Source: Lachnospiraceae bacterium (GTDB lineage: Bacteria > Bacillota > Clostridia > Lachnospirales > Lachnospiraceae). From it: a stretch of 64,000 nucleotides of DNA. Below the pieces are notes generated by a model. The model was given only the letters and a program-made list of their open reading frames with translations, did not search any database and was not told the DNA's origin. The stretch spans positions 1-64,000 of the forward strand of contig JAILAF010000046.1 of NCBI GenBank assembly GCA_024681775.1, given 5' to 3'. Shown here piece after piece: positions 19,184-26,238 of the stretch (position 1 is the stretch's first letter; each line of letters starts with the position of its first letter). Position numbers and translations under genes: made by a program.

Positions 19184-22105
19184 TCAGTTCAGGTTCTCCA
19201 GACGGTCAAACATGTCGGCACATTCCTTCACCTTCGCGGCGTTTCCCACCACCACAAGGCGGCTGTTTTTCAGGAATCTGTCGGCATATTCCGCAAGAGC
19301 CCTCATATCCTCCGGAGTGGTCTGCAGGAGCTGGTCACGATCCTGCTGAATGTCCTCCTCGGAGAGTTCCGAAAGAAAACAGGTCATGGACTTCATGGCA
19401 TCCGACAGGGGTGTCAGCGGAATGTCCAGATCACTGACGGCACCGATGATGAGCTGCGTGATGCCGCGCTCGTCCAGTTCCAGATTCCGGAGATCTTCAG
19501 GCAGTCCCTGATAGATCGCATCCGTCTCCCGGAGCTTCGGATCGCGGTAGGAGTTCAGGTACATGAGTCCGCTTCTGCCGGCCCCGCCAAAGCAGCCGTA
19601 GGCACCGCCCTTGACGCGGATGTTGATCCACAGGTACTGGTAGCCCAGGTACACCTTCAAAGCTCTGAGGGCGCCGGTATAGGGCAGATCTTCCGAACGG
19701 AAGGATCCTGCACGGCAGACGAACTGCACCTGCCCGGCGGTCATGAAGCCTTCGTTGCCGGTGATCAGTGCAGGGACATAATGCTCCTTGGGGACCTCTT
19801 CGGTACTGAGGGCCGCCTTCAGATGAGAAACAGCTTCCTCAATGCCCTGCTTTGCCGCTTCCTCTCCCGCCAGGCTGATGAGGAGATTCTCGGGACGCAG
19901 CAGCGCTTTGACAGTCTTTCTGAGCATCCGCACCATGTCGTCCTTCCGTTCCTCATAGTGCTCCAGCAGGTCGCAGAGGAACCGGTAGTACTGCAGACCG
20001 GAAAGTTCCTCCTCCGCCGCATAAACAGGGTATACCCCCGCCTGGGCTCTCCCCAGTGCCACCCGGTGTCCGGCGCTGAGCATGGCCGCCTGGGTCTGGC
20101 TCCGGATCTCCTCCAGGATCTCACGGATCCGGTCCGTATCCTCCAGATGCGAGGTCAGGAGGATCTCCTCGATGAGGGCGATGGCTTCCGCTCCTCTGTC
20201 ATAGAAATACTTGGTGTGATATTCCACAAAGAGTCTGTATTTTTCCGGGTCCTTTGCGTTCATGTAGGACGAAACCGCAGCAAAGGCACCGCCGGTCACC
20301 AGATTGATCTCATTGTTCAGGTCATTGTAGCTGTGGGCATCGGTATCCACCATGCCCCAGATCTCCTTCAGCAGCGCCGCATAAGGGTAGTACTCTCCCG
20401 GGATCTGATCCATATCGAAGAGCAGTCCCAGGTAGGAGATCCCTCTGCTGGGCTCGGGATGGAATACCATGGGGGTCTGTGCCAGGGTCCCTTCCTCGTT
20501 GTGCAGGGGCCGTGCCTTTTTCGTCAGATCCTCCCTGGACAGCAGCGGAATGGTGGCCAGCTCCTCCGGCGTATCCTCTCTGTCCTGGAAAGCCCGCAGC
20601 GCATCAAAGGTCTCATGGACCTTCCGGACCTCCTCTTTGCTCATGGCGGCGAAGGCCTGTTCCACGCGGGCCTTTGCCCGGGCTTCCCGCGCTTCCTCCA
20701 CGCCTGCCTTCGGCTCCAGCGTCAGGATGCTGCAGTGGGGATTGTCCAGAAACCAGGTCTGCACCAGCTGCTCAAAATAGTCGGTCTGTGCGTATTCCCG
20801 AAGCCTTGCATAGGTATCGTCCGCCTCGATGTGAATGAAGGGCTGATCCTCCGCATAGAGCCAGCTGTCCAGCACTTTCAGTCCCATCAACAGTCCCTTG
20901 GGGTAATAACCGCTGTCCGCCTCGCGGTAGTTAAATTCCAGCCGGTTGATGGCCGCCAGGAGGCTCTTTTTGTCAAAACCGTCACGGACGATGCCGGACA
21001 GCACCTCCCGGATGATCCGGAGGAAATCCTCCTCCCGGTCCAGAATGGTTCCCTTGGCGGTAAAGCCGAAATAGGGCTGCAGCAGATCATACTGGTAGGA
21101 AGTGTACACATCCTTGCCTACCCCCGCATCCACCAGGGCCTTTTTCACAGGAGCCCCGGGTGCGGAGCACAGCGCGTAGTCCAGCACCTTAAAGGCCACA
21201 TACAGATCCCGGTCCAGGGAATCCTTCAGCACATAGTTTAAGGTGAGGAAGGTATTGTCCTCAGGGTCCTCGCCCTCTCCCAGGGGGCAGGATTTGCGGA
21301 CATGCACGGGAGCGTCGAAGGCCTTCTGCTTCGTAGGCATGGAGCAGGTGGAAAGGGCGTCGTATTTCGAAAGGTAACGCTCATCGATAAGCTCCAGCTG
21401 CTCCGCCATATCCATGTCGCCGTAGAGATAGATATAGCTGTTGGAGGGGTGATAGTATTTCCTGTGGAAATCCAGAAAGGCCTCATAGGTCAGATCCGGA
21501 ATGAACTCGGGATCACCGCCGGACTCCACGCCATAGCAGGTGTCGGGGAACAGGGAATTAAACACCTCCCGGTCCAGGATGTCATCGGGGGTGGACAGGG
21601 CGCCCTTCATCTCGTTGTAGACCACACCGTTGACGAAGGGCTTTCCCTCCTCGTCAAACTCATAATGCCAGCCCTCCTGGCGGAAAATGGACTCATTCTC
21701 ATAGACCAGGGGATTGAACACGGCATCCAGGTACACCAGCATCAGATTGCGGAAATCCGTATCATTGCAGCTGGCCAGGGGATAGACCGTCTTGTCTGGG
21801 TAAGTCATGGCGTTCAGGAAGGTGTTCAGCGATCCTTTGGTCAGCTCCACAAAGGGGTCCTTCACCGGATAGTTTTTGGATCCGCAGAGGGTGGAATGCT
21901 CCAGAATGTGGGCCACGCCGGTGGAGTCCGCAGGGGGCGTCCGGAAGCCGATGTAAAACACCTTGTTGTCGTCTTCGTTGGAGATCAGAGCGATCTTCGC
22001 TCCGGTCTTTTTGTGGCGCAGGCGGATGACGGTACTGCTTAAGTCCTTACTCTCCCGCTGCTCCAAAATCTCATAGGTCTGTAAATCTTCGATCCTTTTT
22101 TTCAT
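19184..22105 (-). CDS. M16C family zinc metalloprotease (PreP/insulinase type)
   Basis: A 973-residue member of the M16C presequence-protease family, a two-halved clamshell protease that degrades peptides inside a closed chamber. The inverted zinc motif HxxEH is at residues 66-70 (HILEH), followed by the conserved CGSKNYPVKDPF segment and TYPDKT. The second half lacks a zinc site, as in the family, but keeps the Arg/Tyr substrate region near GGAYG. No signal peptide, so cytoplasmic. GGAGG precedes the start. It is the last gene of a four-gene operon, 77 bases after an unknown gene, downstream of a rhomboid-like and a sigma-like protein. Confidence 0.93.
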   Translation of the reverse strand: MKKRIEDLQTYEILEQRESKDLSSTVIRLRHKKTGAKIALISNEDDNKVFYIGFRTPPADSTGVAHILEHSTLCGSKNYPVKDPFVELTKGSLNTFLNAMTYPDKTVYPLASCNDTDFRNLMLVYLDAVFNPLVYENESIFRQEGWHYEFDEEGKPFVNGVVYNEMKGALSTPDDILDREVFNSLFPDTCYGVESGGDPEFIPDLTYEAFLDFHRKYYHPSNSYIYLYGDMDMAEQLELIDERYLSKYDALSTCSMPTKQKAFDAPVHVRKSCPLGEGEDPEDNTFLTLNYVLKDSLDRDLYVAFKVLDYALCSAPGAPVKKALVDAGVGKDVYTSYQYDLLQPYFGFTAKGTILDREEDFLRIIREVLSGIVRDGFDKKSLLAAINRLEFNYREADSGYYPKGLLMGLKVLDSWLYAEDQPFIHIEADDTYARLREYAQTDYFEQLVQTWFLDNPHCSILTLEPKAGVEEAREARAKARVEQAFAAMSKEEVRKVHETFDALRAFQDREDTPEELATIPLLSREDLTKKARPLHNEEGTLAQTPMVFHPEPSRGISYLGLLFDMDQIPGEYYPYAALLKEIWGMVDTDAHSYNDLNNEINLVTGGAFAAVSSYMNAKDPEKYRLFVEYHTKYFYDRGAEAIALIEEILLTSHLEDTDRIREILEEIRSQTQAAMLSAGHRVALGRAQAGVYPVYAAEEELSGLQYYRFLCDLLEHYEERKDDMVRMLRKTVKALLRPENLLISLAGEEAAKQGIEEAVSHLKAALSTEEVPKEHYVPALITGNEGFMTAGQVQFVCRAGSFRSEDLPYTGALRALKVYLGYQYLWINIRVKGGAYGCFGGAGRSGLMYLNSYRDPKLRETDAIYQGLPEDLRNLELDERGITQLIIGAVSDLDIPLTPLSDAMKSMTCFLSELSEEDIQQDRDQLLQTTPEDMRALAEYADRFLKNSRLVVVGNAAKVKECADMFDRLENLN

Positions 22106-22182
22106 GTATCCTCCATAGCAGGTCCCGCTTTCACAGAACCGGTATCTTTCTTTTCGTATTTTCGCCGGAACGGGTGTCCGCT

Positions 22183-22614
22183 CTAGCAGGTGGCCAGCGC
22201 CAGCTTGCTCACCTGCAGCTCCTGGAGAAAGAGGCCGGCGGCCTGCTTTTCCTCAGGCGTCATCCCCACCAGGGTATCCATATCCATGAGTTCCGTTACG
22301 TATTCCCGGTCAGCGGATTTTTTCAGCAGATGCTTCTTTTCCCGCAAAACGCTGACACGGACTTTGGCATTCATCTGCTTGAAGACCTGGAGGGCAAAAT
22401 TCTCCCGTTCCAGATAATACAACACCGTCTCCAGGGTATCCTCCCGGTCAGCGTGCGGAAGGATGCTCTCTGCCACCACTTTGCGGAATTTGTAGGTGAT
22501 CTCTTCGTTGTCCATGATCTCACCCAGGGTGAACTTACACCCCACATAGATCCTGGAAACATCCTGGATGTAGTATTTGTAATCCTCGTAGGTACTTACT
22601 GAGCGAAGGCTCAT
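22183..22614 (-). CDS. Unknown 143-residue protein
   Basis: I do not recognise this protein. It is soluble and mostly helical by composition, with alternating charged and hydrophobic residues. Notable segments are an N-terminal YEDYKYYIQDVSRIYVGCKF stretch, a central Lys/Arg-rich patch around residues 83-98 and a C-terminal Cys. Its ATG overlaps the stop of the sigma-like gene by 4 bases (ATGA), so the two are probably translationally coupled and work together. The next gene is an M16 protease 77 bases downstream. Confidence 0.75.
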   Translation of the reverse strand: MSLRSVSTYEDYKYYIQDVSRIYVGCKFTLGEIMDNEEITYKFRKVVAESILPHADREDTLETVLYYLERENFALQVFKQMNAKVRVSVLREKKHLLKKSADREYVTELMDMDTLVGMTPEEKQAAGLFLQELQVSKLALATC

Positions 22615-23408
22615 ATCTGTTCCTCCGTCAGATCGATGCTGTCCAGGGCAAAGCCGCTGATGCGGATGGCATCCCGGATGGCTTTTTCGCTGAGGCCCGT
22701 CTCTGCATGCAGCTCAGCGATGGTCACCTTGCGGCCCAGGGTCTCATAGAGCTCATCCGCCTTGGCACTGACGGTATTCACCCGCCGCAGGGCCTTGGCC
22801 TCCACCTCGGCATTGCTGCCGCTGTCACTGATCAGCTCTTCCATGGCATCCATGATGAGCTTGATGAGCATTCCTTCGCAATCATCGGGAGATTCCTGGG
22901 AATCCAACATGGTAACACCCGTTATCAATGCTACATTTCCCTCGCCGATCAGGTCCTCCATCAATACGCCCTGCCCCGAATAGAGCCTGGCGATCTGAGC
23001 CACATCCTTCAGGTAGATATTGATGAGGTGCTGCGAAGCCTCCGCGTCTCCCGCCATGGCAGAAATGGTATAGGCACGCTTCTGGCCGTCGGTGTAGGTG
23101 GGAAGTTCCTCCAGTTCCTTCAGGTACAGATCCAGGTATTTCCGATCCTCGCCCTCCATGGGCTCCGGATCGTCCCACTCTGCCAGCGCATCCACCGCCT
23201 CCGGCAGGCTCTCGATCTCCCTGCTCCTGCGGATGTGATTCTGCTCCAGATATCCGTGCAAGAGCTTTAACTGCTCCTCGGGCAATACGAACTCTCCGAA
23301 CAGCTCCGAAATCTGGTCATCGGTGATCTGTCCGCCCTGGGATCTGCCCAGCTTTTTCATCTCAGCGAGGCGCTGAGCAAATAAGACCTCGCGCTCCTGC
23401 TCACTCAT
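22611..23408 (-). CDS. Sigma-70-like protein lacking promoter-recognition regions
   Basis: A 265-residue protein with sigma-70 landmarks. Residues about 13-62 resemble region 1.1, with a hydrophobic ladder around GQITDDQISELF. Residues about 88-105 resemble region 1.2 (LDLYLKELEELP). Residues about 120-165 resemble regions 2.1-2.2, with EDLIGEGNVALI matching the core-binding DLIQEGN-type motif. Residues about 203-250 resemble region 3 with a helix-turn-helix-like AELHAETGLSEKAIRDA. The aromatic 2.3 and -10-recognising 2.4 sequences are replaced by an acidic helix, and region 4 is missing. It may bind RNA polymerase core without directing initiation. The start at 23408 overlaps the upstream stop by 8 bases. 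Confidence 0.7.
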   Translation of the reverse strand: MSEQEREVLFAQRLAEMKKLGRSQGGQITDDQISELFGEFVLPEEQLKLLHGYLEQNHIRRSREIESLPEAVDALAEWDDPEPMEGEDRKYLDLYLKELEELPTYTDGQKRAYTISAMAGDAEASQHLINIYLKDVAQIARLYSGQGVLMEDLIGEGNVALITGVTMLDSQESPDDCEGMLIKLIMDAMEELISDSGSNAEVEAKALRRVNTVSAKADELYETLGRKVTIAELHAETGLSEKAIRDAIRISGFALDSIDLTEEQI

Positions 23409-24282
23409 TCGGTCTTCCCCCGTTCGGCGTTTTGTGGACATGGGTAAAGAGGTGCTCCGTGCAATACTCGTAATTGCCGATGCACTTGGAGCAATACCGG
23501 AATTCCATGGTCGGATCCGTTTTTTCCGTGCGGCCGCAGACGGAGCATTTGTGGATGCTGCCGGCTTTCGCGGCGGTATTCTGCTGGGCTGCTTTCTTAA
23601 ACTGGGTGTAGCGGATCACCTGCTTGGGGGTCCGGACGCGCTTGATGTACAGGAGCCAGAACAGGCCGCAGTTTAAGAGCGCCGCACCCACGGCAAACTT
23701 CGTAAAGAGGCCGCCCAGGAACAGCAGATACATCATGTACGCCAGATCCATGAAGCCCAGCCATTTCATCTTGAGAGGGATCAGGAAAAAGAGGCGGACC
23801 ATGTTATCGGGATAGGTCATGGCAAAGCCAAGGTAGATGGACACATTGATGTAATAGGTGCTGAAGGCGAACCAGTTCACCAGATTCGTCGCTTCGTAGA
23901 TCTGCAGGTTCTCGCTGCCGTACAGGAGCCATGCCACCAGCAGTCCCAGGAAGGCAGCCACAACCGTCATGAGGATACCGCCGAAGATATAGACGTTGTA
24001 GCGGAAGGTCCCCCAGGTGCGCTCCAGCAGAGTCCCGATGGAATAGCAGCAATAGAGCATCAGCAGAACAAAGATAAAATTGCTCTCATTGGGCGGGATC
24101 AGGAGCCAGGTCAGCAGGCGCCATACCTGACCGTGCAGGATCTTGTAGGGATCCAGGGCAAGATAGACGAGAAAACTGTTGTTGACGGCATTGATGATAT
24201 ACCCCACCGCATAGCCCAGGATCAGCAGCAGTGTCAGGTTCGGAATGGCATATTTGCCGAATTTTCTTTCAAAATTGCTCAT
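23401..24282 (-). CDS. Rhomboid-like membrane protein, probable pseudoprotease, with C-terminal zinc ribbon
   Basis: A 293-residue protein with about six membrane segments in residues 15-210, then a cytoplasmic Cys/His domain. The order GQVWRLLTW, then a helix ending GTLLERTWGTFRYN, fits the rhomboid/Der1 fold. The region aligned to the catalytic GASG of rhomboids reads STYY before NVSIYLGFAMTYP, so the nucleophilic Ser appears to be Tyr and no protease activity is expected. The tail carries CSVCG, then YCSKC, then YCTEHLFTH, a likely zinc ribbon. It is the first gene of the operon with the sigma-like, unknown and M16 genes, behind a good promoter. Confidence 0.75.
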   Translation of the reverse strand: MSNFERKFGKYAIPNLTLLLILGYAVGYIINAVNNSFLVYLALDPYKILHGQVWRLLTWLLIPPNESNFIFVLLMLYCCYSIGTLLERTWGTFRYNVYIFGGILMTVVAAFLGLLVAWLLYGSENLQIYEATNLVNWFAFSTYYINVSIYLGFAMTYPDNMVRLFFLIPLKMKWLGFMDLAYMMYLLFLGGLFTKFAVGAALLNCGLFWLLYIKRVRTPKQVIRYTQFKKAAQQNTAAKAGSIHKCSVCGRTEKTDPTMEFRYCSKCIGNYEYCTEHLFTHVHKTPNGGRPNE

Positions 24283-24311
24283 AGTTATCCTTTCTGTACA
24301 GATATCAAGTT

Positions 24312-24340
24312 ATTTTACCATTTTGAAAGGAAATCGTAAA
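24312..24340 (-). promoter_or_regulatory. Promoter of the rhomboid/sigma-like/M16 operon
   Basis: Minus strand TTTACG (24335-24340) and TAAAAT (24312-24317) with a 17-base spacer; the predicted start is about 25 bases before the rhomboid-like ATG. Confidence 0.65.
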
Positions 24341-24345
24341 CACGA

Positions 24346-24376
24346 AACGAGCAGGGGGACGTGCTCCCTGCTCGTT
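24346..24376 (-). terminator. Terminator after the hydrogenase-like gene
   Basis: Strong inverted repeat (AACGAGCAGGG and complement, 9-base loop) followed on the minus strand by TCGTGTTT. It separates the hydrogenase transcript from the rhomboid operon. Confidence 0.65.
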
Positions 24377-24442
24377 GCAGCGTAGTGTGTAAAAAGCGAA
24401 ACAGATGGCTTGCGCATGGCCTTTCCGCCTCATGCACCTGTA

Positions 24443-25960
24443 TCATTCCAGGTCCGGGAGGATCATCTCGTAGGTACTCTCGTAGGCGTGATCGTGGGAA
24501 GATTCCTTCTGGTTCTGGAGCACCGCCCGCTTGGAACTGTCAATGGGCATCACGGTGCCCGCACCGCCCACACAGCCGCCGGGGCACGCCATGCCCTCCA
24601 GCAGATAGCCGTTGTATTTTCCGGCCTTGGCCAGCGCCAGCATTTTCCGGCAGGCATCCAGGCCTTCCGCCCGCTCGATCCGCACCTCCCGGTCCGGATA
24701 TTTTTCTTTGATGACATTCGCCACGGCACCTGCCACACCGCCACCCACGGCGAAGGCTCTTCCGTCTCCGCTGGCGCCGTGCATGGTGTTGTGGGGTTCC
24801 AGGGCGGCAAATTCCACTTCCTTCGCCTCGAACATCCCCATGGTCTCCTCAAAAGTCAGGACAAAATCGATCTCCGTTCGGATGGAGGTACGCATGGCCT
24901 CCAGCTTTTTCGCAGCACAGGGTCCGATGAAGGCCACCTTGCAGCCGGGATGCTCCTTTTTCAGCAAGCGGCCCGTCAGCACCATGGGCGTCAGAGCCAT
25001 GGAAATGCAACCGGCCTGCTCGGGGAAGTCTTTCTTTGCCATGACGGACCAGGCGGGACAGCAGGAAGTGCCCATGAAGGGGAGTTTTTCCGGCACCTCG
25101 TTTACAAAGTCCTCCGCCTCCTGAAGGGTGCAGAGGTCGGCACCGATGGCCACCTCCACCGCGTCCTCAAAGCCCAGAGCCTTGAAGGCGGAACGCATCT
25201 TGTCCAGCGGCAGATCCGCGCCGAACTGCCCCACGATGGCAGGGGCGATGGCAGCGTACACCGGCGTATCGGACTTGATGGCCTGAATGCACTGGAAGAT
25301 CTGGGCCTTGTCGGCGATGGCGCCGAAGGGGCAGTTGGCCAGGCACATGCCGCAGCTGACACAGCGCTCCTGATCGATGTCCGCCCGGCCGTACTCGTCG
25401 GAACCGATGGCGTGCATCCCGCAGGATTCGGCGCAGGGGCGCTTTTGCTGGATGATGGCATGGTAGGGACATACAGAAACACATTTCCCGCATTTGATGC
25501 ATTTGTCCTCATCGATGACGGACTTGCCGTGAACGAAGGAAATGGCATCCCTGGGACAGACCTCGCTGCAGGGATGGGCCAGGCACCCCTGGCAATGATC
25601 CGTCACGGTGACCAGATTCTCCGGGCAGGCGTGGCAGGCGAATTTGATGATATTGATGAGGGGCGGCTGGTAGTATTTTTCCGGCTTCACGCACTCCTGA
25701 GCTCCCTGGGTGACGGGGGCGTGCTCGGAGGCGGATCGGAAATTCAGTCCCATGGCCAGGCGCATCCGCTCCCGGACGATGGCCCGCTCCAGGAAGACAT
25801 TGTCGTTGTAGAGAGAGATCTCCCCGGGGACGATGCGGTAGGGAATCCGCTCCATTTCGGACAGGTCACCCTCCTCGTAGTTGTAGGAAAGTCTCGCCAC
25901 TTCGGTAAAGACACTCTTCCGGATGTCATTGATGGATGTGTGGATGCCTCGAATGCCCAT
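24443..25960 (-). CDS. [FeFe]-hydrogenase-like protein, probable group B, with ferredoxin-like clusters
   Basis: A 505-residue soluble protein. Cys motifs at 123/126/131/135, 154/157/160/164, 176/180 and 200/203/206/210 indicate three or so [4Fe-4S] clusters. The H-cluster domain has L1 TSCCPAW (298-304), L2 GPCAAKKLEA (346-355) and L3 EGMACPGGCVGG (455-466). L2 has Gly where group A enzymes have Met, and L3 lacks the GGGQ end; both fit the group B type (inference). The role would be H2 evolution, oxidation or sensing with ferredoxin. The start at 25960 has GGAGG about 9 bases upstream. No hydrogenase maturation genes are in the window. A Rex-like operator overlies the predicted transcription start. 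Confidence 0.85.
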   Translation of the reverse strand: MGIRGIHTSINDIRKSVFTEVARLSYNYEEGDLSEMERIPYRIVPGEISLYNDNVFLERAIVRERMRLAMGLNFRSASEHAPVTQGAQECVKPEKYYQPPLINIIKFACHACPENLVTVTDHCQGCLAHPCSEVCPRDAISFVHGKSVIDEDKCIKCGKCVSVCPYHAIIQQKRPCAESCGMHAIGSDEYGRADIDQERCVSCGMCLANCPFGAIADKAQIFQCIQAIKSDTPVYAAIAPAIVGQFGADLPLDKMRSAFKALGFEDAVEVAIGADLCTLQEAEDFVNEVPEKLPFMGTSCCPAWSVMAKKDFPEQAGCISMALTPMVLTGRLLKKEHPGCKVAFIGPCAAKKLEAMRTSIRTEIDFVLTFEETMGMFEAKEVEFAALEPHNTMHGASGDGRAFAVGGGVAGAVANVIKEKYPDREVRIERAEGLDACRKMLALAKAGKYNGYLLEGMACPGGCVGGAGTVMPIDSSKRAVLQNQKESSHDHAYESTYEMILPDLE

Positions 25961-26036
25961 ATATTTCTCCTCCAAGTTGCTTATCAAACGCGATCTGCCG
26001 CTTCCTTTTACGTTTGGTTCTCCTTGCGGAACAGTC

Positions 26037-26052
26037 TGTTAAATAATTAACA
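26037..26052. promoter_or_regulatory. Rex-type redox operator upstream of the hydrogenase gene
   Basis: TGTTAA-ATAA-TTAACA is a perfect 6-4-6 palindrome and fits the core of the clostridial Rex (NADH/NAD+-sensing repressor) consensus TTGTTAANNNNTTAACAA, with only the outermost bases different. It falls about +3 to +19 relative to the predicted minus-strand start, an ideal place for a repressor. Rex itself is not encoded in the window. Confidence 0.7.
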
Positions 26053-26061
26053 TGTACTTTT

Positions 26062-26090
26062 ACTGTAGCGTAAACGAGATACTTTTTCAA
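26062..26090 (-). promoter_or_regulatory. Promoter of the hydrogenase-like gene
   Basis: Minus strand TTGAAA (26085-26090) and TACAGT (26062-26067) with a 17-base spacer. The predicted start near 26055 leaves a leader of about 95 bases and places the Rex-like site just downstream of the start. Confidence 0.65.
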
Positions 26091-26109
26091 GAGGATTCTA
26101 TCCTATTAT

Positions 26110-26138
26110 TTGCATTCAGCCGTTCTCTACTCTATAAT
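26110..26138 (+). promoter_or_regulatory. Promoter of the giant activase gene
   Basis: Plus strand TTGCAT (26110-26115) and a perfect TATAAT (26133-26138) with a 17-base spacer. It is divergent from the hydrogenase promoter; the two -35 elements are 20 bases apart. The leader of about 95 bases shows no riboswitch I recognise. Confidence 0.7.
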
Positions 26139-26238
26139 ATATTGGGTTTTTGCGTAAGGAGCTGTTTCCGCTTCCGGAAAAACCTTAGAATTTACGGTCC
26201 TTTCAGAGGCCGATGGAAAGAAAGAGTCTTTGAGTTTT

